NCBI RefSeq assembly: GCF_000193495.2
Contig: NZ_AP023410.1
Span: 2,676,501 to 2,740,500, forward strand
Direction of reading: 5' to 3'
Source: Acetobacter aceti NBRC 14818
GTDB taxonomy: Bacteria > Pseudomonadota > Alphaproteobacteria > Acetobacterales > Acetobacteraceae
Length of the DNA stretch: 64,000 nucleotides
In this document: positions 36,544 through 46,200 of the stretch, one piece after another
Position numbering within the stretch: the first letter of the stretch is position 1
Layout of the letters: each line of letters starts with the position of its first letter
Notes under the pieces: model-generated
The model's input: only the letters and a program-made list of their open reading frames with translations
Told to the model about the DNA's origin: nothing
The model's database searches: none
Made by a program: the position numbers and the translations under genes

Positions 36544-37278
36544 TCAGGCTGCGACGGTTTCCTGTTGCTCGACCGGTGAGGGTGCTTCGTTCGTTTCCAG
36601 ACGCTGGAACTGCTCGCGCAGCATATAACCCCGGCCCCAGACGGTGGTGATGAGGTTGCCTGCGCCTGCCGCCTGCAGCTTTTTCCGCAGCTTGCAGATG
36701 AAAACATCGATGATTTTCATCTCCGGTTCATCCATGCCGCCATAAAGATGATTCAGAAACGCATCCTTGGTCAGAACCATCCCCTTGCGCAGGACGAGCA
36801 GTTCCAGAATGGCATATTCCTTACCCGTCAGATGAACAGGAGACTCGTTCACCATGACTTCGCGGCTGTCGAGGCTGAGCTTGAGCGGTCCCACACGCAG
36901 GGTCGGTTCACTGAAGCCCTTGGAGCGGCGCAGAATGGCCTGCATCCGTGCAACCAGTTCATCGGGATCGAAGGGTTTCGTCATGTAGTCGTCCGCACCG
37001 ATGGAGAAGGCCTTCACCTTTGCCTGCGGGCGCGTCAGGCCGGACAGAACCACCATCGGGGTTGTGACGCGCGCTGCACGGGCCCGACGAACAACCTCAT
37101 ATCCCTCGATATCGGAGAGCATCAGTTCCAGAACGGCAAGATCATAATCGTAGTGCCGGAGCATCTCCACGGCTTCTTCGCCGGATTGGACATGATCAAC
37201 CGTAAAACCGGCCCCTTTCATGATCTGGGTGATTTCACCGACAGAGGAAAGATCGTCTTCAACGAGCAGAACACGCAT
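36544..37278 (-). CDS. ctrA: CtrA-type cell-cycle response regulator with Glu at the phospho-acceptor site
   Basis: A 244-residue OmpR-type response regulator. Receiver (1-120): acidic pocket LLVEDD (D8, D9) is intact and the conserved Lys is present in DDYMTKPF, but the acceptor position reads AVLELMLSDIEGY, so residue 51 is Glu (codon GAA) where Caulobacter CtrA has Asp51. The DNA-binding domain matches CtrA closely: VHLTGKEYAILELL, MVLTKDAFLNHLYGGMDEPE, IIDVFICKLRKKL, TVWGRGYMLR. The C-terminus ends in Ala-Ala, the kind of tail used for ClpXP degradation of Caulobacter CtrA. D51E is the classical phosphomimetic change, so this protein may act without CckA-ChpT phosphorelay input. It sits divergent from fliI, a neighbour seen in other alphaproteobacteria from memory. 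Confidence 0.92.
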   Translation of the reverse strand: MRVLLVEDDLSSVGEITQIMKGAGFTVDHVQSGEEAVEMLRHYDYDLAVLELMLSDIEGYEVVRRARAARVTTPMVVLSGLTRPQAKVKAFSIGADDYMTKPFDPDELVARMQAILRRSKGFSEPTLRVGPLKLSLDSREVMVNESPVHLTGKEYAILELLVLRKGMVLTKDAFLNHLYGGMDEPEMKIIDVFICKLRKKLQAAGAGNLITTVWGRGYMLREQFQRLETNEAPSPVEQQETVAA

Positions 37279-37373
37279 GATGGAAACCCTTGGTTCGTTG
37301 TTGATTATTAGTTACCACCTTGGGTTGTATTGGTCTACGAAAATTTCACGTAAAGATTGTATAAAGATTCTTG

Positions 37374-37451
37374 TTAACCGTCATAAACACGTAAATTGTC
37401 TTTTTTTTTATCTATTTGTGCCAGAAACCCCTGATCTGAATGGTCTTAACC
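37374..37451. promoter_or_regulatory. Possible CtrA half-sites in the ctrA-fliI divergent region
   Basis: TTAACC occurs at 37374-37379 and at 37446-37451 in the 184-base region between the divergent ctrA and fliI genes. The full CtrA consensus is two TTAA boxes seven bases apart; the first copy is followed by ATAAAC rather than TTAA, so neither is a complete site. They would suit weak or half-site binding, including autoregulation. The region is AT-rich and probably carries both promoters. Confidence 0.3.
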
Positions 37452-37462
37452 GGAGAAATCTT

Positions 37463-38872
37463 ATGAAACCGGATTTCCTCACACAGGTTAATGCAACCTG
37501 TGCGAGTATACCTGCCGCGGTTGCGACCGGGCGAATCACATCGCTGTCCGGTCTCGCCGTGACAGTTACGGGGCTTGGAAGTCTGGCGTCAGTCGGTGAC
37601 CGGGTGTTCCTGATGCGGCGGAACGGCTCGGCAATTCCCGCGGAAATCATAGGATTCTCAGGTAGCCACGCGCATGCCATGGCGTTTGGAAGTCTTGATG
37701 GACTGGCAAGCGGAAGCGAGGTCCAGTTTCCCGTCTTTATCGGGTCACGGGCTCCGAAACCGGGCGGTAGCCTGCCTGTCTCGGATGGATGGATCGGGCG
37801 AATCATTGATCCTCTCGGGCGTCCTCTCGATGGTAAGGGCCCCTTGCCGCCGGGTCCTGTGCCGCGCCCGGTGCGTACAGCGCCTCCGGATGCGACTCTG
37901 CGCGCCCGTCTGGGACCGAGAATCGACCTTGGTGTCCGTGCCATGAACCTCTTCACGACCTGCCGGGAAGGGCAGAGACTCGGGCTTTTCGCCGGGTCAG
38001 GCGTGGGCAAATCCACGCTGATGTCGATGCTGGCCCGGAATACGGCCTGTGACGTGGCTGTGATTTCCCTTGTCGGCGAGCGTGGCAGGGAGGTGCGTGA
38101 ATTTGTCGAGGACGATCTGGGGCCTGAGGGACTCGCTCGTTCCGTTGTCATCGTCGCGACCTCGGATTCGCCCCCGCTCATGCGACGGGAAGCAGCCTAT
38201 GCGGCGCTGACCGTCGCCGAGTATTTTCGTGATGAAGGTAAATCCGCGCTTCTGCTGATGGATAGCGTGACCCGATTCTGTCAGGCGCTGCGTGAAATCG
38301 GCCTTTCGGTGGGCGAACCTCCGGCGACGCGAGGCTATCCTCCTTCGGTCTTCGCGGAGCTGCCGCGCCTGCTGGAACGGGCCGGACCCGGTATCGTGCG
38401 TCCGGATGGGTCCGCCGGGCAGATTTCCGCGCTCTTTTCAGTACTCGTGGAAGGTGATGATCAGAACGAACCGGTGGCCGACGCTGTGCGTGGCATTCTG
38501 GACGGACATTTGGTGCTGGACCGGCGCATCGCGGAAACGGGGCGTTATCCCGCCATCGACATTCTGCGTTCACTGTCGCGTACCGTTCCGGGTTGCAATT
38601 CCGCTGATGAAAATGCGCTGACCCGTCGTGCCCGCGCCATTCTGGCCACCTATGCCGAGATGGCCGACATGATCCGCCTTGGAGCCTACCGCCCCGGAGC
38701 GGATGCGGCCGTCGATGAAGCCATCAAACTTCGGCCAGCCATTGAAGCCGTTCTTTCACAGGGGCGCCATGAACGCTTCACGCTGGAACAGAGCTTTGCC
38801 GCATTGAGAGAGGCTCTTGCTGAAGTACCCGTCCAGGAAAACTCGGTCGCGGCCACCAGAGCCGTTTCCTGA
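37463..38872 (+). CDS. fliI: Flagellar export ATPase FliI
   Basis: The cytoplasmic ATPase of the flagellar type III export gate, related to the F1 beta subunit. It has a short N-terminal beta domain, then Walker A GLFAGSGVGKSTLMSMLARN, the block VISLVGERGREVREFVEDDL, Walker B with LLLMDSVTRFCQALREIGLS, and GYPPSVFAELPRLLERAGPG. Length is 469 residues from the ATG at 37463, chosen for GGAG just upstream; the open frame extends 81 codons further without support. fliJ follows by 38 bases. No other flagellar gene is in the window. Confidence 0.93.
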   Translation: MKPDFLTQVNATCASIPAAVATGRITSLSGLAVTVTGLGSLASVGDRVFLMRRNGSAIPAEIIGFSGSHAHAMAFGSLDGLASGSEVQFPVFIGSRAPKPGGSLPVSDGWIGRIIDPLGRPLDGKGPLPPGPVPRPVRTAPPDATLRARLGPRIDLGVRAMNLFTTCREGQRLGLFAGSGVGKSTLMSMLARNTACDVAVISLVGERGREVREFVEDDLGPEGLARSVVIVATSDSPPLMRREAAYAALTVAEYFRDEGKSALLLMDSVTRFCQALREIGLSVGEPPATRGYPPSVFAELPRLLERAGPGIVRPDGSAGQISALFSVLVEGDDQNEPVADAVRGILDGHLVLDRRIAETGRYPAIDILRSLSRTVPGCNSADENALTRRARAILATYAEMADMIRLGAYRPGADAAVDEAIKLRPAIEAVLSQGRHERFTLEQSFAALREALAEVPVQENSVAATRAVS

Positions 38873-38910
38873 TCGTTTAACGCAACCCCAGACAGACCGA
38901 GAACCATCCA

Positions 38911-39345
38911 ATGTCTTCTTCCCCGCTTGATTCCCTTCTGAAAATCAGAAAACAGGAGCTTGATGAAGCCAAGAAACTGCTTTCGGAAGCACTGGCGCGG
39001 GCCATGATGGCTTCTGACGCCGTGAAAGCAGCGGAGCAGAACATGGTCCGCGAGAGAGATCTGGCGCTGGACTTTTCGGCTGACGATCAGGTGGTCGAAG
39101 CTTACTCTCGCTGGTTGCCGATCGGTCGGGCGGCTCTCGACAAGGCGCGTCTGAGTGAACAGGACGCCTCCATGGAGGTGGAGTCCTGTCGCACACGGGT
39201 CAATATGGCCCGGTCAGCACTCGAAGCCGCTGAAAAACTGGCGGAAATGAAGGCCAAGGAGCAGCAGGAACTGGCGCAGAAAAAGGAACAGGCCATGCTG
39301 GATGATCTGGCCATGCGTCGGGCGACCCAGAAGAAAACAGACTGA
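38911..39345 (+). CDS. fliJ: FliJ-like flagellar export chaperone
   Basis: A 144-residue protein that is almost entirely coiled coil (LLKIRKQELDEAKKLLSEA, ALEAAEKLAEMKAKEQQELA), with the length and charge pattern of FliJ, the small stalk-like partner of the export ATPase. The sequence is too divergent to be identified by motif alone; the call rests on coiled coil character and the position directly after fliI. The ATG follows a clear A-rich spacer after GAGAACC. Confidence 0.78.
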   Translation: MSSSPLDSLLKIRKQELDEAKKLLSEALARAMMASDAVKAAEQNMVRERDLALDFSADDQVVEAYSRWLPIGRAALDKARLSEQDASMEVESCRTRVNMARSALEAAEKLAEMKAKEQQELAQKKEQAMLDDLAMRRATQKKTD

Positions 39346-39477
39346 GAATACCAGCGCACTGCAGTCAGGTTCTCGTAAGCTCACTCTATCTGCCCAAAAG
39401 AAAGATCGTGACAGGACGCCAGAGACACAGGAAATAGTGAGTTTCTTCCCTTTCCTGTAATCGCCCGGATTTCGTTC

Positions 39478-39942
39478 ATGACCACCCGTAACCTGATGCT
39501 GAATACCCGGTCCGAGACCGAGGCTCTTGCCCGCAGGCTGGCTGGTCTGACCCGTTCCGGTGACGCCATTCTGCTTTCAGGCTCTCTCGGCGCAGGAAAA
39601 AGTGTTTTCGCCCGAGCCTTTCTGCGCACCCTCTGCAACGATCCGACGCTGGATGTTCCCAGTCCCACTTTTACGCTGGTCCAGCCCTATGACTCGCCAA
39701 TGGGTGAAGTATCACACTTCGATCTCTGGCGGTTGCAGGGGCCAGAAGCGCTGGAGGAGCTGGGATGGGACGACGCCCGCACAGGCATCGTGCTGGTTGA
39801 ATGGCCTGAGCGTCTGGAAGATCTTACGCCGCCCGACGCCCTACATGTCACGCTGAAACCACGCCCTGCCACCGGGCAGGACCCCGATGCGGAAGACCAG
39901 CCCCGTGAGGCTGTTCTGGCGGGCTGGGCAGACCGTCTGTGA
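39478..39942 (+). CDS. tsaE: tRNA threonylcarbamoyladenosine synthesis ATPase TsaE
   Basis: A 154-residue P-loop ATPase that works with TsaB-TsaD to make t6A37 in ANN-decoding tRNAs. Walker A is LLSGSLGAGKSVFARAFLR; the family blocks PSPTFTLVQPYD and HFDLWRLQGPEALEELGWDD follow, with VLVEWPERL near the end. Length is standard. About 50 bases separate the stop from the addB start; an alternative upstream addB frame would overlap it. From memory, tsaE is often grouped with cell-wall or signal-transduction genes in alphaproteobacteria. Confidence 0.93.
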   Translation: MTTRNLMLNTRSETEALARRLAGLTRSGDAILLSGSLGAGKSVFARAFLRTLCNDPTLDVPSPTFTLVQPYDSPMGEVSHFDLWRLQGPEALEELGWDDARTGIVLVEWPERLEDLTPPDALHVTLKPRPATGQDPDAEDQPREAVLAGWADRL

Positions 39943-39994
39943 ACGGGACAGCGGCACCCTTGCAGCACTCTTTCTGACGGATCATCCTTCTCTG

Positions 39995-42900
39995 ATGAAC
40001 GCTTTTTCCGCTCCCGGTCTCGCCACCATTCCTGCTCATCTGCGCTTTCTTGACGAAATTGCCGCTCGCTGGACCGCAGGCGTGGAGGAAGACCCCGAGC
40101 GGATCGGCGATGGCACGCTTGTTCTGCCAGGTCGTCGCGCTGCCCGCGCCCTGACGGAAGCCTTTCTGCGGCAGGCGGACGGACGGGCAATCCTTTTGCC
40201 TCGTATCATTCCCATCGGCGGTCTGGATGAGGCGGAAACGGCGCTTGCCAGTCCGGACGCCCTGCTGTTGCCTCCGGCCGTGCCACCCATGCGGCGGCTC
40301 GCCATCCTCACGCGACTAGTGCTTCAGGCGGAAACGGCTTTCGGCACCCGACCGATGCTGGATCAGGCGTGGCCTCTGGCGCGGGCGCTCGCTGATCTGA
40401 TGGATGAGGCCGAGCGTTCGGGTATCGATCTCGCCGAGACACTGCCCGATGCCGTCGATGAGAATTTCGCCACGCACTGGCAGGCGACTCTCAGGTTCCT
40501 CAGCATCATTACCCGCGTTTGGCCTGACTGGTTGCGTGAGGAGGGGATGATGAATCCGGTCGCGCGTCAGATCGCGTTGCTGGACGCGCAGGCGAATTAC
40601 TGGGCGCATCAGGTCGATGGAACGGCGCGGCTCTGGGCTGTTGGCTTCACCGATGCGCTGCCGTCCACAGTCAATGCGTTGCGAGGCGTGCTGCTGCACC
40701 CACACGGACGACTGATCGTCCCCGGTCTTGATCGGGAGATGGACGACGAGACGTTCGCCACGCTTCCGGATGGTCACCCGCAGGCGGGTCTCTCCCGGCT
40801 TCTGGCCAGTCTCGATTCCCGACGGGATGATGTGGAGACCTGGGCTTCGGTTCTTTCTGATGACGAGAATCGCTCTGTTCTCGCCGCCCGCACTCACACC
40901 ATCGCACGGGCTCTCCTGCCCGCCGCTGCCTTGTCGGACTGGGCGGCTAATTCTGAACGTGGCGAGTGTGCCGGTTTGTATCGTCTTGCCAGCGCTGACC
41001 AGCAGGAGGAGGCTGCCGCCATTGCGCTGATTCTGCGGGCAGGGATCGAGCAGAAGAACAAAAGAGTCGCCTTGGTGACGCCGGATCGGGCGCTGGCGGG
41101 AAGGGTTGCGGCGGAACTGGCCCGGTGGGGCATCCTTGCGGACGATAGTGCGGGCGAACTGCTCATCACCACGCCCGCTGCCGTGTTGTTGCGTTTGCTG
41201 GCGCAGGCCGTGGATCAGAATCTTGCGCCTGTCGCGCTGCTGGCTTTGCTGAAACATCCGCTGGTTGCGTGCGGCATGTCGTCCGGTACTGCGCGTGCAT
41301 CCGCTCGTCTGCTGGAGCGGAGGCTGCTGCGTGGCCCGGCACCTGCGCCGGGCATCGAAGGCCTACGGCGACATCTGGAAGAAAAGCAGAAGATGGAAGG
41401 GGCTTCTCTCGATGGCGCGTCGGCAGATCGGCCTGATGAACCGCAGCCTCTCGATCTGTTTCTGACGGCTATTGAGCGCTGCCTTGCACCGGCGCTGGAA
41501 AGTGCGCGCGAGGAGCGGACTCTGCCAGAGCAGCTTACAGCGCTGCTGAAGGCTGCCGAGGCGCTTACCACCACAGATGATACGCCGGGTGCGGAAAAAC
41601 TCTGGCGTGGCGAGGACGGCAATGCTCTTGGTCGCCGTTTCTCCGATCTGCTGACGGCCACGGATGTGCTGCCGCCCCAACCATGGGCCGTGCTCGACGG
41701 ACTACTGGCCGCCGTCTTTACCGAAGAGCGCGTGCAGAGTCGGCGTGCGTTGAGGGGGCGGGGCGAGACGACCATCACGCTGCATCCCCGCGTGTTTATC
41801 TGGGGTCTGACCGAGGCGCGTCTTCAGACCGTCGATCTCATGGTGCTGGGTGGTCTGGTCGAGGGCGTCTGGCCACCAGCCACTGATCCCGGCCCTTGGC
41901 TCAGTCGTCCCATGCGGGCGCGTGTCGGGTTGCCTTCGCCTGAGCAGGCTATCGGGCAGGCGGCGCATGATTTTGCATCCTGCCTGTCGTCCGCTGCCGA
42001 GATTGTATTATCCACACCGGGCCGTCGTGAAGGCGCGCCCGCAGTGCCGGCCCGCTGGCTGGTACGTCTGGACGCTTTCCTTGCTGGGCGCGGGCAGCAA
42101 CTGGTGGAGCATCCGGCGCAGTCATGGCTGTCACAGATCGACCGTCCGGTCGGTGCAGCCCAACCGGTAGTGGCTCCCGAGCCCCGCCCGGCTGTCAACA
42201 AGCGGCCCCGTCGCCTGAGTGTCACCGAGATTGAGACATGGATGCGTGATCCGTACGCCATCTATGCCAAACATGTCCTGAATCTGCGTCCGCTCGATCC
42301 GCTGGAACAGTCCGTCGATGCGTCCGATTACGGTATGCTCGTTCACGGTGCGCTGGACGCATGGTTTCAGAAACATGGTGCAGAGTGGCCACGTGATCCC
42401 GAGACATCCCTGCGTAAGGCGTTTCTCGACAGTCTGGATGCCGCCAGCCTGCGTCCGGCTCTGGCTTCATGGTGGCGGCCCCGTCTGCTCCGTATCGCCG
42501 ACTGGGTCGCGCAGGCCGAAGCAGGCCGCCGCCAAAGCGCTTCGCCACGCGCCATTCTGACGGAAGCCAAAGGTCGCGCCACCATCGCAGACACGCCCGG
42601 CGGACCATTCACGCTGACAGGGCGGGCTGATCGTATTGATCTGTTTGATGACGGGAAAATGGCGCTGCTCGATTACAAGACCGGCACGGTGCCTTCCACG
42701 AAGGAAGTGATTGCCGGGTGGAGTCCGCAGCTTCCGCTTGAGGCCGCCATGCTGACGCTAGGTGCGTTTCCGGAAGCCACGAAGCATTTTTCTACTGATG
42801 AGAGCAGCAATTCTGAGGTGGGCGAACTGATCTACTGGCGTCTGACTGGTGGTGCGGAACCGGGGTCTGAGACGGTCGTGAAGAGCAAGGAGATCAGCCT

Positions 42901-43078
42901 TGCCGAGCTTGCCCAGCAGGCCTGGGAAAGTCTGCGTCAGCGTGTGATCGCGTATGACAGCAAGGCGCAGCCTTATCTTTCGCACCCTCATCCCGGTAAA
43001 CCGCCGCGTTTTGCGGACTATGCCCAGCTTGCCCGTGTGACGGAGTGGAGCACAGCGCGTGAGGAGGGAGGAGAATGA
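39995..43078 (+). CDS. addB: Double-strand break repair protein AddB
   Basis: The 1027-residue nuclease/scaffold subunit of the AddAB helicase-nuclease, which resects DNA ends for RecA loading at Chi-like sites. The helicase-like N-terminal part has VLPGRRAARALTEAFLRQ and RLLASLDSRRDDVE; the C-terminal RecB-type nuclease has LTGRADRIDLFDDGKMALLD followed by YKTGTVPS (metal-binding Asp and Lys). The alphaproteobacterial form is recognised by length and gene order with addA. The start is set at 39995 because it gives MNAFSAPGLATIPAHLRF; the frame is open a further 36 codons into tsaE. A palindromic repeat separates it from addA. Confidence 0.9.
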   Translation: MNAFSAPGLATIPAHLRFLDEIAARWTAGVEEDPERIGDGTLVLPGRRAARALTEAFLRQADGRAILLPRIIPIGGLDEAETALASPDALLLPPAVPPMRRLAILTRLVLQAETAFGTRPMLDQAWPLARALADLMDEAERSGIDLAETLPDAVDENFATHWQATLRFLSIITRVWPDWLREEGMMNPVARQIALLDAQANYWAHQVDGTARLWAVGFTDALPSTVNALRGVLLHPHGRLIVPGLDREMDDETFATLPDGHPQAGLSRLLASLDSRRDDVETWASVLSDDENRSVLAARTHTIARALLPAAALSDWAANSERGECAGLYRLASADQQEEAAAIALILRAGIEQKNKRVALVTPDRALAGRVAAELARWGILADDSAGELLITTPAAVLLRLLAQAVDQNLAPVALLALLKHPLVACGMSSGTARASARLLERRLLRGPAPAPGIEGLRRHLEEKQKMEGASLDGASADRPDEPQPLDLFLTAIERCLAPALESAREERTLPEQLTALLKAAEALTTTDDTPGAEKLWRGEDGNALGRRFSDLLTATDVLPPQPWAVLDGLLAAVFTEERVQSRRALRGRGETTITLHPRVFIWGLTEARLQTVDLMVLGGLVEGVWPPATDPGPWLSRPMRARVGLPSPEQAIGQAAHDFASCLSSAAEIVLSTPGRREGAPAVPARWLVRLDAFLAGRGQQLVEHPAQSWLSQIDRPVGAAQPVVAPEPRPAVNKRPRRLSVTEIETWMRDPYAIYAKHVLNLRPLDPLEQSVDASDYGMLVHGALDAWFQKHGAEWPRDPETSLRKAFLDSLDAASLRPALASWWRPRLLRIADWVAQAEAGRRQSASPRAILTEAKGRATIADTPGGPFTLTGRADRIDLFDDGKMALLDYKTGTVPSTKEVIAGWSPQLPLEAAMLTLGAFPEATKHFSTDESSNSEVGELIYWRLTGGAEPGSETVVKSKEISLAELAQQAWESLRQRVIAYDSKAQPYLSHPHPGKPPRFADYAQLARVTEWSTAREEGGE

Positions 43079-43119
43079 ATATCGTCCCGCTTCTTTATAC
43101 GTCAGGGTTGTTTGCGATT

Positions 43120-43240
43120 TTACGGGGCTTTGCCCCGCACCCCACAAAGGGACACAGTCCCTTTGATCCCGATTTACTACCGGTTTCCAAAGGCACAGCC
43201 TTTGGCGGGTCAAGGGCAGCGCCCTTGGAAGCACACACAA
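43120..43240. repeat. Dispersed palindromic intergenic repeat, copy 2
   Basis: A string of small palindromes fills the addB-addA gap: GGGGCTTTGCCCC, AAAGGGACACAGTCCCTTT, AAAGGCACAGCCTTT and AAGGGCAGCGCCCTT. The first two match copy 1 near 23000 nearly base for base, including CCCCACAAAGG-type linkers. It could act as a terminator, a processing site or a mobile repeat of REP type. Confidence 0.8.
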
Positions 43241-43250
43241 GGTTGTCGGC

Positions 43251-46200
43251 ATGACACTCCCCACCAGCGCCATCGACCTTGCCAACGCGCAGCAGAACGC
43301 GGCGTCTGATCCGAACGCGTCCGTGTTCGTGTCGGCGTCCGCAGGCAGCGGCAAGACCAAACTGCTCATCGACCGTCTGTTGCGTCTGATGCTGCCGCGT
43401 CAGAACCCGCACGATCCGACCGGACCGCTCATTCCCGGCACATGGCCGGGGCGCATCCTCTGTTTGACATTCACCAAGGCAGCTGCTGCGGAAATGGCGA
43501 TCCGTCTCCAGCGTACGCTTGGGGAGTGGGTTACGCTGTCGGATGACAAGCTGGATCAGGCTCTTGGCAGACTGAATGTTCCGCTTTCGGCCCGTGCGGA
43601 AGCGCGTGCGCTGTTCGCCCGTGTGCTTGATCTGCCGGGCGGCATGCGGATCGGCACGATTCACGCTTTCTGCCAGTCTCTACTGCGTCGTTTTCCATTG
43701 GAAGCAGAGACCAATCCGCATTTTACGCTGATGGAAGATACAGACGCGTCTCTGGCTTTGTCGGAGGCGACGGAGGCGGAGTTGGGGCGTCTTCCTGCCA
43801 GTCTGGTGGAGCCTTTGGCCGCGCAGATTTCACTCGTGGATCTTCTGGGTCTGCTGACCGAACTCCGTTTCAGCGCTCAGAGCCATGAAGCGCTGAAACT
43901 TGCACGCACGGACAGGGAAGCCTTGCGGGCAAAGCTGCTCAGAGCACTCGGCGTGAAAGCGGTTCCTGATGGAGATCCGGTTCTGGCAGCGTGTGCAGAT
44001 ATTCCGGATGAGACAGAATTCAGAAACTTCATTGAAACAGTCAGTAAAGAAGCTTCTGATAGTGTTCAGAAAACGGCCGTTTCTATGTTGGACTGGCTTT
44101 CGCAATGTCCCCCTGAACGTGCTGCTTCGTGGTCTGCATGGTGCAATTTCTTCCTAACAAATAAGGGGGAACCACGTAAGAAGGGTGGTCTCAACGCTGT
44201 ATTCATCAAAAAACATCCTGATATTCTTGAACGCTTTGAAGCTGAGACCAGACGCATTCTCGCTGTCGAGGAAACAAGCCGCGCTATTACGCTCGCCAAT
44301 CTGACGCTTGCGCTGCTGCGTACGGCGGCTCCGGTTCTGGAAACCTACAGCACCGGCAAGGCATTACGCGGACAGGTGGAGTATGATGACCTCATTCTCC
44401 GTACGCTTGGCCTGCTTCGTGATCCTGGCGCGGCATGGGTTCTTTACAAACTTGATGGCGGTATCGACCATCTTCTTCTTGATGAGGTGCAGGATACTTC
44501 CCGAGAACAGTGGCGTATCGCCGGTGATCTGACAGAAGAGTTCTTCTCGGGCGTTGGTGCGCACGACGAAAATTCGGGGCCGCGCACAGTCTTCGCCGTG
44601 GGCGATTACAAGCAGTCGATCTATGGATTTCAGGGTGCCGATCCGGAAGCTTTCCGTGAATGGCGTCAGACTTTCGAAAGACGTGCGCAGAATGCTGAGG
44701 CACTCTGGCGGGAACCTCAACTCACCGTTTCGTTCCGTTCTACTACACCGGTCCTGACTCTTGTGGATGCAGTCTTCAATCATCCGCTTGCGGCGCGGGG
44801 CGTCAGCGAACCGGGTCAGGCGATGCCGCGTCATGAATCCGCCCGTCCGGGACAAGGAGGTCGTGTCGAACTCTGGCCGCTTGTGCCTCGCGCCATCGAA
44901 GGTGAAGAGGATGCCGCGGAACCTGATCCGTGGGCGGCAACCCGCAAGAATGTGGGGCAGATTTCACCACAGCAGCGCCTTGCGGATACGTTGGCTCGCT
45001 GGATAGCTGCACAGTTGTTGCAACCTCCTGCGCCGGGAGAAACGCAGCTGACGCCGGGCGATGTTCTGATCCTTGTGCCCCGTCGTTCCGCTTTTGTAAG
45101 AGCTCTGATCCGTGCGCTCAAAACAGCGGACGTACCGGTGGCGACGCTCGTGCGGACGGGTCTTGCGGACCAGACGGTGGTGCAGGATCTGATGGCGCTG
45201 TGCGACGCGCTACTTTTGCCACAGGACAATCTGACACTGGCCTGCGTGCTGACGTCGCCGCTCGGCGGTCTCAGCGATGACAGCCTGATGGCGCTGGCCA
45301 TGGATCGGGACGGCGAACCACTGTGGACCGTGCTGCGTGAACGTCACGCCGAGCGTCCGGACTGGTCGGCGGCATGGAATTACCTGTCTGCCCTGTTTCG
45401 TCGCGTGGATTATGCCTCGCCTTACACGCTGTTGTCCGAGGCGCTCGGTGTGCATGGTGGTCGTGCCCGTATTCTTGCGCGTCTTGGTCCGGAAGCTGCC
45501 GAACCGATTGACGAGCTTCTCTCCGCCGCGCTGCGTTATGAGGAAAATCACGTACATTCCCTACAAGGTTTCCTGCACTGGCTTCGTAACTCGAATGAAA
45601 GCGTCAAGCGGGAAGCTGAGGCGACAGGAAACGCCGTGCGTGTGATGACCGCACACGGTTCGAAAGGATTGCAGGCGCGATTGGTCATTCTTCCCGATAC
45701 GATCGGAACGCCCCGTTCCGACAGTCGGCTTCTCTGGCTTCTGGCGAAGGGAAGTGATTCGAGCCTGCCGGTATTCGTGCCGCGGACTGACACTGCCACA
45801 GAAGTGACAAAGGCCGTCCGTGAGAAACTTCGTGAGCAGGCAGCGGAAGAATATAACCGTCTGCTCTATGTCGCTCTGACCCGCGCCAGTGATCGGCTGG
45901 TGGTCTGTGGCTGGGAGACAGGACGCGCGCTCAGTGATGAAAGCTGGTACGCCCGGTGTGTGGATGGTTTCACTGCGGCTGGGGCCGTATCCGAGCCATT
46001 CGATCTTGGTTGGGAGGGGGAACGCCTCGTTCTGCAGGAGATTGCGACAGTCAGCCGAACAACGCACGCTGAAACAGTGTTGCCACCGTCAGCCCCACTC
46101 CCGGCATGGGCGGGGCATGCGCCTGACTGGACACCCACGCCACCGCCTACGGAATCTGCGCTGGCCCGCCCACTGTCGCCAAGCCGTCCGGATGACGCAC

